Shown here: in pieces, positions 1-8,700 of the stretch
Position numbering within the stretch: position 1 is the stretch's first letter
Layout: each line of letters opens with the position of its first letter
NCBI GenBank assembly: GCA_005223375.1
Contig: RXOD01004830.1
Coordinates: forward strand, 1-17,927
Direction: 5' to 3'
Length of the DNA: 17,927 nucleotides
Source: Amoebophrya sp. AT5.2
Lineage: Eukaryota > Sar > Dinophyceae > Syndiniales > Amoebophryaceae
Program-made: the position numbers and the translations under genes
Notes under the pieces: generated by a model
What the model saw: only the letters and a program-made list of their open reading frames with translations
What the model was told of the DNA's origin: nothing
The model's database searches: none

Positions 1-2
1 CG

Positions 3-1328
3 GCCGCGGACGAAACGGGGGAAAAATCGGTCAAGCGGAACTTCGAAATCAAGCGGACGAACTCGATGGAGCAACAAAAGTACCTCCAGCAGGCCGCGGG
101 CGCGGACGATTATCCGTCGTCCGACCCGCCGTGGAAGAAGCTGCAGGGCACGGGCGTGATCAAAGTTACTGTTCCGAAATCCGAGCCCGGGTCGAAAGCC
201 AAAGCTTTCAAGAAGAACGCAAAGGGGGACTGGGAGCGGCGCGCGACGGGAGATGATCATGATGGGGAAATGACGGGGAAAGAAGGGGACGATGACCGCC
301 CGAAGGACTTTTTCGGCAAACCGGCTCCGAAAGAGAAAAAAGTGTTCAAGCAGGACCCAAAGACAGGAAAATGGCTCGCGATGAGCGCCGAGGAGGCTGC
401 TGCGGCGGCGGCGGAGGAGGCGCGCCAAAACGCAAACCGGTCGTCGGACGACGGGCCGCGGGACGTTTTCGGGAAGAAAATCCCGGAGAAGAAGAAGGTT
501 TTCAAGCAGGACCCGAAGTCCGGCCGCTGGATCGCGATCGACGCCGAGGAGGCCAGGAGGGAGCAGGAGCGCCTCGACAAGGAGAGCTACGAGGCTTTTC
601 AGCGGGAGAAGAAGCGGCCCAAGGACTACTTCGGCAAGCCGATTCCGAAGGAGAAAAAGGTTTTCAAGCAGGACCCGCGCACGGGCAAGTGGCTCGAGGA
701 GGTGGTCGAGGTCCGGGAGAGCGCGAGCGAGCAGACGCCGGAGGGCCTCCTCTCGGTTCGCCCGCTGGAGCAGAGTGGCATGTACTTTGCGACGGAAGAT
801 CCCTTCTCGAGCCGGGGGCCGTCCTCCGTGCAGCTGCAGCCGCAGAGCATTCTCCTGGGCACGACCACCTTCGGGCGGGGCGGAAGCGTGGCCGACAACG
901 TCGTGCTGGAGGCAAAGCCACTGAAGGGATTCGCGTCCGGCGGGAGCAACGCGTCCGGGGGGAGCAACGCGTCCCGCGGCAGCGCGGCGGAGAAGGCGAA
1001 GGGGGCGGAAGGAAGCGCGGGAAAGTACACCCTGCCCAGCAGCGGGTATGAGGGGACCGACGACGAAGAGGAGGCAGGAACACCGGGAAGCCGAGACAAC
1101 GCAACGATCCCCAAGCTTCCGTCGGTGAACGTGAAAGAAACGCCCAGGTCGAAGGCACCTCCGACGTCGATGGGCAGCGTTGACGGGCTCCTAAAGAGCG
1201 GGATGAGCAGCCTGGGGGAAACGCTGGATATAGACGCCTTAATGAACGGAGAACTACGACTGATGAATAGCGCAGGCGGCTGGAGCGAAGACAGCGAGCT
1301 GGCGGCAATCTTGGACGGGATGGGGTGA
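3..1328 (+). CDS. Unrecognised repeat-containing protein, 5'-truncated by the window edge
   Basis: The frame is open from the left edge to a TGA at 1326-1328, giving 441 residues. The first Met is at 66, but about 21 in-frame codons precede it with no stop, so the true start or an upstream exon probably lies outside. I do not recognise the family. The first half is very charged (Lys, Glu, Asp) and carries three copies of a 26-residue unit with the pattern RPKDFFGK...KKVFKQDP.TGKW; a degenerate partial fourth (KAFKKNAKGDW) lies upstream. Ala/Glu-rich helical linkers separate them. The second half is Ser/Gly-rich, with an ASGGSN tandem repeat, and ends in an acidic Leu-rich stretch. No signal peptide or membrane segment is visible. 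A scaffold or nuclear role is possible but is a guess. The coding call is firm because of length, GC-rich codon use and the conserved protein-level repeats. Confidence 0.8.
   Translation, partial: AADETGEKSVKRNFEIKRTNSMEQQKYLQQAAGADDYPSSDPPWKKLQGTGVIKVTVPKSEPGSKAKAFKKNAKGDWERRATGDDHDGEMTGKEGDDDRPKDFFGKPAPKEKKVFKQDPKTGKWLAMSAEEAAAAAAEEARQNANRSSDDGPRDVFGKKIPEKKKVFKQDPKSGRWIAIDAEEARREQERLDKESYEAFQREKKRPKDYFGKPIPKEKKVFKQDPRTGKWLEEVVEVRESASEQTPEGLLSVRPLEQSGMYFATEDPFSSRGPSSVQLQPQSILLGTTTFGRGGSVADNVVLEAKPLKGFASGGSNASGGSNASRGSAAEKAKGAEGSAGKYTLPSSGYEGTDDEEEAGTPGSRDNATIPKLPSVNVKETPRSKAPPTSMGSVDGLLKSGMSSLGETLDIDALMNGELRLMNSAGGWSEDSELAAILDGMG
297..692 (+). repeat. Three 26-residue protein repeats (FFGK / FKQDP / GKW)
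   Basis: The repeat units lie at 297-374, 453-530 and 615-692, spaced 156 and 162 bases apart. Invariant parts are the FGK core, the KKVFKQDP block and a closing Gly-(Lys/Arg)-Trp. DNA identity is lower than protein identity, so the units look old and selected at protein level and are not a recent tandem duplication. Confidence 0.85.
932..985 (+). repeat. 18-base in-frame tandem repeat (ASGGSN)
   Basis: Three consecutive 18-base units start at 932, 950 and 968 and encode Ala-Ser-Gly-Gly-Ser-Asn twice, then a diverged Ala-Ser-Arg-Gly-Ser-Ala. It is a low-complexity Gly/Ser linker within the first gene, likely formed by replication slippage. Confidence 0.8.
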
Positions 1329-2366
1329 TAGAACTGCGATAGCAGGATTGAAATTAATAGGTACGTCGATGAATTTGTATTTGGATTGTTTGTTTGGTAG
1401 TTATAGTTTGTTTCGTTTTGTCACACAGACAGAAGCAAGGGCGGTGGTGATACTTACCTGTCCGCACTGCCCGTTTCCTCGCGTACCTCTAGACAATACC
1501 ACTAAGTCGCGATATTTTGGTTTTAATTTCATAACGTAGGCAACATTATAGCGATAGCGGGGACTCCGAATTTCCTGGTCGTTGAACGCGATGCAGAAAC
1601 ACAATCACCTTCCTGATGTACGTTCCTGCGGAATTTAATGGGAATTTAATCTAATGGCATTGATTTGCGATGAAGGCTGCGCCCTGAATGTGCACCCATA
1701 TCCACGTGGTACGGTGTTCGCCATTGCAGTTGTTTTCGAAAGGTGCGTAATTCAAAAAAGAAAGTGACACGTCGCTGTACGAACTCTACCTTCGTGCTGC
1801 TCCTCGATTACGTTGGTATCGTGAAAAGAAACGAGTTGAAAGAGCCTGCAAATCGACGAGTCAAATACGTCGCAACAAAGCGGATTGATTTGCACTTAGC
1901 TCACAAAACGAGGTACAATGCATGCTCTGCTCAAAAGCAGCATCGACACGATTTGATGGTCCAACGACTCGATGTTGACGAAAATCCACCACGTAGCAGT
2001 TCTTCTGCGCCGAGTGTTATAGGTTCACGAAGCAAGCAACAACATTAGCTCGATCCTCGATTCAGAACATCGGCACGACCAGACGCAGTGGTGGAGCCAC
2101 TACATCGCCCAAAAATACGAATACCGGCTCATTTCGTCGACACGCCTCAATCGCGGTCCCTGAGATTTTCTACACCTGATCGCCCTGCTGCTCGCGCCGC
2201 CTCTCGCGGTGCAATGCAGTGACAGATCCACGTCCACCACTCGCAGCCGAGGTCCGCTTACTTCCTCTTCCAGAGACTGAGTACTTCTGCAGCACGAGCA
2301 TTCTCTCCTCGATTCGACTTCGAGCGGCCAGACCTCTGCATCGATAATAGACAGAGCAAGATCAAG
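1329..2366. other. Intergenic region between first gene and primase gene
   Basis: This stretch of about 1 kb is AT-richer than the flanking exons. Only short random open frames occur on either strand and none resembles a known protein. It should hold the first gene's 3' UTR and the primase promoter and 5' UTR, but I see no motif that pins these down. The one notable string is an 11-base U1-like sequence at 1450-1460, listed separately. Confidence 0.6.
1450..1460 (+). other. 11-base match to the U1 snRNA 5' end / antisense splice-donor consensus
   Basis: ATACTTACCTG is identical to the conserved 5' end of U1 snRNA. Read on the minus strand it is CAGGTAAGTAT, a perfect 5' splice site. The following 60 bases lack the U1 stem-loop I motif (GATCAYGAAG). 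A loose Sm-like string (ATATTTTGG) occurs at about 1512-1520, only some 62 bases on, which is too close for a normal U1. I therefore record the match without calling an RNA gene. Confidence 0.3.
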
Positions 2367-4784
2367 ATGCAAGTGATCGGGGGTTTCGGCGAGTTTGGGG
2401 GCGGGGGGGCGGTGAGTTCCACGTACGTGAACGACACGCTTGGTTTGAGTTACTACGACCGCGTGCGGCCGACGGGGAAAGTCCCGATACCCCACTTCGA
2501 GGGACTTGCGAAGGCACGGCTCAAAGTCTTGCACATGTTCGAAAGGATGAGCAACGGGGAAAGAGCGGTCGGAAGGGATCTGGAACCAGGTACTTTACTA
2601 CTTCATGTTCATCTCTGCTTCTTCTGTCAGACTGATGTAGCTGTAGCACACGCAGTAGGGATAACTAAGAAGGTAGCTCAAATCGATGCACCTACTCCAC
2701 AGCCGGCAAGCGTAAGTGCATCGAGGAGTTGCGGTCGAACGGTTTGTGGCTCTCGTACCCGCAGTTCGACGACGATGTGTCCTCGTTCGCGCACCAGAAG
2801 GAGCGGTTTCTGTTCGCGGACACGGTTTCGCACTACATCCTGCGACTTGCGTTTTGCAAGACGCGGGAGTCGAGAGACTGGTTCCTGAAGCAAGAGAGTC
2901 GATTGTTCGCGCTGCGGTTGCAGCACCTGAAGGAGCAGGCGGTGGCGAAATTCTACAGTGATACCGGGAACGCACACGTGAAGTATGCGGGGAGCGGCCT
3001 CAAAGAGCTACAGGAGTGCACGCCAGGAGCAAAGATATTCACGGCGGGGAGCACCGGTGAAGCTTTTTTGCATTTCGTTTCCTTTTTTTCGCGAAGAACA
3101 AGAGACTCATCTCACACGACCACCTAGAGAAGCAAAGATGTAGACATGAACCAGGCGAGGAACAATGAATGTCGTGGCGAAAAAAAAAGAGAAATGCAAC
3201 CCTCTAGCACTCACGCACACGAAAGTGAAGGAATTTTCGTACATCGATCATTCGAAATAAACGAAACACAGGTCCTCCCCAGTACGAGTCGGAGTTTTAC
3301 GAGATACCTTGGACCGATATCACACCGTTCATGATCGCGAGGCGGCGCGTCGTCCTCCGGAAGGGGTTTGCGTACGTGCCAAACAGCCTGCTCTTCACCA
3401 TCGTCGTGGACAAGTTCAAGACAAGTGTGCGCAGCAGCCTCGAGCAAGCGATGCAGGGAATAGACATCGCCATGCAGGAAAAGAGAATATCGCCGTTCTT
3501 GAGGGTATCTATTGATTCATTTTCGCGATACTTGCATACAACGAACATTTTGTTTTTGTCGTCGATGATCATGAAGGTGTTTTGGTGTCAGCACGCAGAC
3601 GAGAACTCGCGAACGAATGGCCTTTAGGCTTGCGCTTGGGCTTCTGCCGACAACGACAAAATCGCAGCGGGAAATAACAGTTCAACTTCAACCGCGGGCT
3701 TTATTTTTCAAAGTACTTCCAGTGATACAGTGAAACAATCCCCGCCGAAAACATCGCCCGGCCACAGACCCTGCAGGAGAACGGACAGACTCTTTTCTTC
3801 GCCCGCGCGCAGAACGTTCAGATCGGTCCTTCCGAGAAGCTTTCGCTGGTGAATTTCGAGACGCTTCTGAAGCGCAGCCTTCCGCCCTGCATGCGGTGGA
3901 CGGTCGAGGCGCAGCGCGACCAGAAGAAGCGGCTGAAACACCAGGGCAAGCTGCAGCTGCGGCCGTTCTTGAGGGAGGCGGGCTTCGACCTGAAGCAGAG
4001 CCTCTCCTGGTGGCGACAGGAGGTAACGAGGGATCCGGAGGTGGACGAGTCAAAATTCGAGAAGAACTTCGCGTACGATATCGAGCACGCCTACGGAAAG
4101 AAGGGCCACATGAAGGGCCAGAACGCATTCGGCTGCGCCAGCGTGATCGGGTTTCCGCTAGCCACGGCGGGCCAGGTGCACGGCTGCCCATTCAAGTCGA
4201 TGGACAGGGACATGCTGAAAACGGTAGAGATGTAGGATGTGCGCTATTAATTTAGTAAGTACGTACAGTAGCAGACGTGGAGACACTTGGTGCGCTCCGC
4301 CGACCCGCGCATCTAGGACAAACAATGCACAACCGTCACCCAGATGGCGGCAATGAAACTACAGGCGAAAAAATGCACACCCTTCGCTTGTACTTTGAGC
4401 GCAATCGATTGCAACACGACATTAGTACAGTGAGCTGTGCCTCTTCTTCTACCTTGGTGGCCGGTTATTTTTGTTGATTGGTAAATCTATTCTCGATAAA
4501 ACCTACCACTGAAGGTCCTGAAGCACTGGTCCGTTCCGACGGGCGACATCGAGGACATAACGCGCAAGGCTGGCGACAAGCACTACCAGCTCGCTTGCAA
4601 GGACTTCTTCTGCAAGACGCACCCAGGGCACACCGGCGACGGCATCGGCAACCATCCGAATCACTTTTTCAACGAGTCGGTGAGCTTCTACAACGGGGGT
4701 TCCACCGGGCAAGGTGGGGCGAAAGCCTCTTCGCCGCGAGATCCGGCGCAGGCTGCTGCCGTGCCGATGGAAATCACCGACTGA
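2367..4784 (+). CDS. PRIM2: DNA primase large subunit (PRI2/PRIM2), five exons
   Basis: Exons are 2367-2589, 2703-3056, 3272-3504, 3768-4223 and 4515-4784. They join in phase to 511 residues plus stop; human PRIM2 has 509. The protein is the regulatory subunit of eukaryotic primase, which works with the catalytic PRIM1 subunit and DNA polymerase alpha to start RNA primers in the nucleus. The N-terminal helical part shows FEGLAKARLKVL and, in exon 2, the family block VSHYILRLAFCKTRE..WFLKQE. Exon 3 gives the GFAYVP region. Exons 4-5 form the [4Fe-4S] domain with Cys311 (PPCMR), Cys393, Cys410 (HGCPF) and Cys450 (LACKDFF). Spacings of 82, 17 and 40 compare with 80, 17 and 40 in human. The HPNHFFNES block closes the domain. 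Start 2367 fits the family N-terminus. All introns can be read as GT-AG; the exon 4 acceptor (3767 or 3776) is the least certain. Part of this gene is copied at 6614-6883. Confidence 0.93.
2590..2702 (+). other. Primase intron 1 (113 bases), duplicated elsewhere
   Basis: The donor is CAG|GTACTT and the acceptor CCACAG|CC. Phase 1 on both sides yields EPAGKRK across the join. A near-copy of the whole intron (97 bases, with several small deletions) occurs at 6787-6883 inside the next gene, still attached to the copied exon 1. Confidence 0.88.
3057..3271 (+). other. Primase intron 2 (215 bases)
   Basis: The donor is ACCG|GTGAAG and the acceptor ACACAG|GTCC. The phase-1 join restores one Gly codon and links STG to PPQYESEFYEIPW, as the family alignment requires. 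It carries poly-T and poly-A runs. Confidence 0.85.
3505..3767 (+). other. Primase intron 3 (263 bases)
   Basis: The donor is TTGAGG|GTATCT, phase 0, after ISPFLR. The acceptor is most likely CCACAG at 3767; a second in-phase acceptor (CTGCAG) lies at 3776 and would remove three residues. An in-frame TGA just upstream of the exon rules out a much earlier acceptor. Confidence 0.7.
4224..4514 (+). other. Primase intron 4 (291 bases)
   Basis: The donor is AACG|GTAGAG and the acceptor CTGAAG|GTCC, both phase 0, joining DMLKT to VLKHWSVP. This matches the family's link between the third and fourth iron-sulphur cysteines. An in-frame TAG six bases into the intron shows that it must be removed. Confidence 0.8.
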
Positions 4785-5749
4785 CGCTTTGGTGCTATGA
4801 GCCATTGGTGCTTCTGGGCCTGGGGGCGCGCGAACTTTGCGATCCCTCGTGCGACGAGTATTGCATCGCTGCCCCTGTTGTCGGAAATGCTTGCTAGTAC
4901 AGACATTTCTAGTACTGCTCACCACGCATCGCGCGATCGCGAATCATCTGAATAAATTCCAGAAGCGATGAGTTTTGGAGGTGAAGTCGCTTCCTCAACG
5001 GCAACAAACCGGAAATACAGCTTCGAACTAAAGGTCGCGTTCGGATTCCGTCCATTGTTCTTGTTTTCTTTTGCTATCCAAACCATTGCTCTCCCTCTGT
5101 GAAACTGTTCGTTTCCCGAACTCAAGCGTGTGTGGCATCCATGTACTCACGGTTTGTTTTGAGGAGGTCCGACGCACTTCTGTCGCACTTTTTTTTTCTT
5201 GCCTGTCATGAGCTACCACGTTGCTTTACTTCCTTAGAAGCTGTTGTTCTTGCCATTCTTTTTGAGTGTGCCTGTGATAGATTGTCCTGTCCTACTTTGT
5301 TTGAATCGTTGGCGCTGTAATCGTTTAAAAAAATAAAACATAAACAAGCAGTACAGGGTGTTCATGTCTCCAAGAAGCGTTTCCCCCGAGGAGCAAAGCG
5401 AAAACCGTTACTCACACCCCGGAAAAACCTAAGTACATTCATAGCAGCTCATAGCAGCCAAGCAACCCCGACCGTTGTTCGGTGTACAAAAACGAGCACA
5501 ACCCGAAACCACCCTCGAAGTACCAGAACCAACGGCGCATAATCCTGGGGTGCGCAAAAACCAAGCTTCGCACTTGATAATACGGGTAAAGAAAAGCAGA
5601 TATCTTCGCATCCATTGTGCAATACATAGCTGATTAGACCGTGTTGGCTCTTGGCCCAGAGCCAGACCAGCTCTAATTGGTTGGGTTTTAGAGCAAAGTA
5701 AGCTTAAGACAGTGGTCGAAAAATCTGACTGAGTAGTTTCTGGAGGAAG
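4785..5749. other. Intergenic region between primase and the giant-protein gene
   Basis: This stretch of about 960 bases holds the primase 3' UTR and the next gene's 5' region. An A-rich run with AATAAA at about 5328-5345 could be a polyadenylation signal, but that is weak. A short doublet (CATAGCAG twice) sits near 5440-5458. I see no RNA gene or convincing coding sequence. Confidence 0.55.
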
Positions 5750-8700
5750 ATGCTTCGGGGGCCATTGGCGGTCTCCCAGGCGCAGCAGCAGCGGCGAACT
5801 TCCGATAGTACTCTTCTCGGCACGCAAGGCAGCGACGCACAGCAACCTCGTTCGGCAGCCCATCCCAGCGCCTCGAACGTGAACAACAGCCGTCTGGGGC
5901 CCTACCAAAAGCAAAAGCCGTCTTCGAGCCACAGCCAGGTTCTTGGGGACGCTGCAGGAGCTCCGGGGGCCGCGAAGAAGCGGTCCGCCTCAGCTTCGAA
6001 CAGCCACACCAGCTACACCGCCTGGAGCGACGTGTGGGCGGCATACAATGACCAGTACGTCAGTCGGCAGAAGGACGACCAACATGATCACGAGCCAAAG
6101 CAGAACATTAAACCTGCGAAAACGAACGCGAACAACGGGGGCAAAGATCTCGGCGCGGTGAGTGCGGGTCCGGTGCGCAGCTCGAGCCGACAGCTGTATG
6201 GCACGGCTACCAACAGCTACCGAGCGGTCCAGCGGGGGCCGAGATTCGCAGTGCGCGCCCCACAAGCAGAACTCGAGCGCCACCGGCAGCAGATGGAGGC
6301 GATGAAGCGCGCGGCACCACCTTCGGGGGGAAACAAGAAGACCTCCTCGTCGAGTGCCTCCGCCAATCGTGCTGGAAATGGGAAGAACGAGACGCACGTC
6401 AAGCTCAAGACGATACGCGATAGTGTCGATCCTGCAGAAGCTGCTGCAGCTGGAAAAGGAACTGCAGCGGAGAATGTTGGAGGAGCCGCACCCGCAACTG
6501 CTTCCTCGGTCGTTGCAGCAGTAAGTCCGAAAGTTGCGAGTCAGCAATTGAAGCTGGTGAACATGAACTACCAGCCGGCTGGTAGTTCATGTTCAGCTTC
6601 GTCAACTGCTGACTCCCACGTACGTCAACGACACGCTGGGTTTGAGTTACTACGATCGCGTGCGGCCGACGGGGAAAGTCCCGATGCCCCAATTCGAGGG
6701 ACTCGCGAAGGCACGGCTCAAAGTCCTGCACATGTTCGAAAGGATGAGCAACGGGGAAAGAGCGGTCGGAAGGGATCTGGAACCGGGTACTACTTCATGT
6801 GCTCTTCTTCTTCTGATGTAGCTGTAGCACACGGACAAGTAGCGATAACTAAAGTAGCTCAAATCGATGCACCTTCTCCACAGCCGTCAGTCGCAGTTGA
6901 CGAAGCTGAACATGAACTACCAGCCGGTTCTGCACCTCCAAAACGCGCGCGCTAGTCCGAAGCGCAGTGGCAGCCCGCCTCCTGCGGCGCGCGCGAAAGC
7001 GCCTGCGTCGGTATCGAGCCCGAAAACGCAGCAAGTTGGTGAACAAAACAAGCACGAAAAGGCGGACGGTGCGGCAGCAGCCGGAGCCTTGGATTCATCA
7101 TCTGCGCATCAACAGAGACCACAGCTGCGCGATGCACAAGGGCGCTTCGTGAAAGCTAACGAAGCGGAGTCGGCGGAGGCGGAGCCGGCGGTCGCAGTCG
7201 AAGCAAAGGGAACGAACAAGGTCGCGGCGGAATCCGGCACGGCGCGAGCACGACACGCGGACCAGTTGCGGGACGGCACTTTGGTACTGAAGGACAGGCT
7301 TCGCGTCGGCCTCCTGAAGAAGAACATCTACCAGCACGGGTGTCTGCGCCAGCGCGCCATTCTCTTCGCGAAGCGCAAGTCGGAGAAGAAAGTGCTGGAA
7401 AAGCTGAAGGCGGTTTCGGTTGCGTCGGAAATTCAAGTAGATTTGAAGGACGTGAGCTTGAAGCAGAAGAAGGCCCTGTACGACCGGTTCCGGTTGGTGC
7501 GGAGGAACGGGCAGTGGTACGGACCGACCTGGGAGTACGTGTGGCACACCGACAAAAGCGTGCAGGTGCTGAAAACGGATATGTTGAGCGACGAGTTGGC
7601 GCAAAGAAGAAAGACCCAGCTGCAGATCGAGGGCGGTAAGCGGAGTTGGGAGGACGAGCTGGAGGTGATCTTGAAAAAGTGGGGCAGCGACGTGAAGTAC
7701 TGGGAGGGGGAAATTTTACCCTCGATCGTGGCACAACTGAGCGACCCGCACTTCTACTCCACCTGGCGGCGCGTGAAGAAAGAACGGGAGCTGGGTGAAA
7801 AAGTAGGGGGAAATGCGGTCGATGCGGTCGCGGTGGAGGAGGGGAAATTAGACGTGGTGGAAAAAGATGGCCTTGATTTCGGCGAGACACGCGGTGATCC
7901 AGCTGCAGGAGCTGTCGTAGAAATCGTGGGCGAAGGTGACGACTCCTTCGAGATGAACAAGCCGGTAGTGCTTCCGGGTCTCACCGACGCGTCCATTTTC
8001 GACGGAAAGGATCCGAAAGCGAAGGAGAAGAAAGAACCTGAGAAGAACCCACTTTTGCCGCCCCCCCCGGCACCACCAGCCAAGCCAAACGTGACGCGGG
8101 AATGGCTGAATGCCGAGAAGCGTAACAAACAGCAGGAGCAGCAAAACACGAGCGGCAGCACGGACAGATCCGCGTCATCCGCGTCTTCCGACAGCTCGTC
8201 CTCAACGTCGTCCTCCGATTCGCTATCGGAGGAAGCATTTCTCCCCCTGAAAATGATCCAGCACCGTGCTCCTCGGGAGTCCGCCAAAAAGCCTCCGAGC
8301 GAAAACAAGAAAACGGCGGCGGCCAGTGGAACAACCGCTACCGCCACTGCATTCCCAGCGGCTGCCGGAAGTGGCTCGAGCAAGAGTTCTGTCGCCGCTC
8401 CTGCCGGCGAGGGTGTGGTGGTGACCAGCGAATGGTTGAAGATCAAGCAGCTGGAATCGAAGGAGGAGCGGAAGAAGGCGCGGAAGGCCCTGACTTTGAG
8501 GGGGGTGGACAGTACGAAATCTCCGCTCTTCCACACGTCTGACGATGACCTTTTCAATACCAGCGAGAGCGAAAGCGAGGACAGCGGCGAGTTTCCGGTG
8601 TTGACAGCGCACTCGCGAATGACGGCTGCGGGGGACAGTGGCGGCGCCCATGAGGGGACGAAAGAGAAAAATGCAAAATCTGTCGTTCCTGCAGCTGCTA

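Larger units (their letters stand above)
6521..6890 (+). other. Intron 1 of the giant gene, built from a primase-derived insertion
   Basis: The upstream exon is in one frame and the downstream 5-kb exon in another, so something must be removed here. The donor GCA|GTAAGT at 6521 and acceptor GTCAG at 6889-6890 (or TCGCAG at 6896) are both phase 0 and restore the frame. A second canonical pair, 6557 (CTG|GTGAAC) to 6905 (CGAAG|CTG), removes 349 bases between the two copies of a direct repeat and also restores the frame. The intron contains the palindrome, inverted repeats and primase copy listed next. If unspliced, the upstream frame runs to a stop at 6953-6955. Confidence 0.65.

Noticed and set aside
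2100..2534. Minus-strand frame whose end resembles the one at 6405-6731
   Set aside because: The likeness is simply the antisense of the duplicated primase exon 1, not a shared antisense gene.
3491..3974. 14-base repeat GCCGTTCTTGAGGG at the end of primase exon 3 and in exon 4
   Set aside because: Both encode Pro-Phe-Leu-Arg at positions natural for the family; there is no flanking similarity, so it is coincidence.
5750..6955. Continuous 401-residue open frame as a separate gene
   Set aside because: Its last ~145 residues run through the palindrome and the primase copy in the wrong frame. Splicing at 6521 or 6557 joins it to the 5-kb downstream exon in phase.
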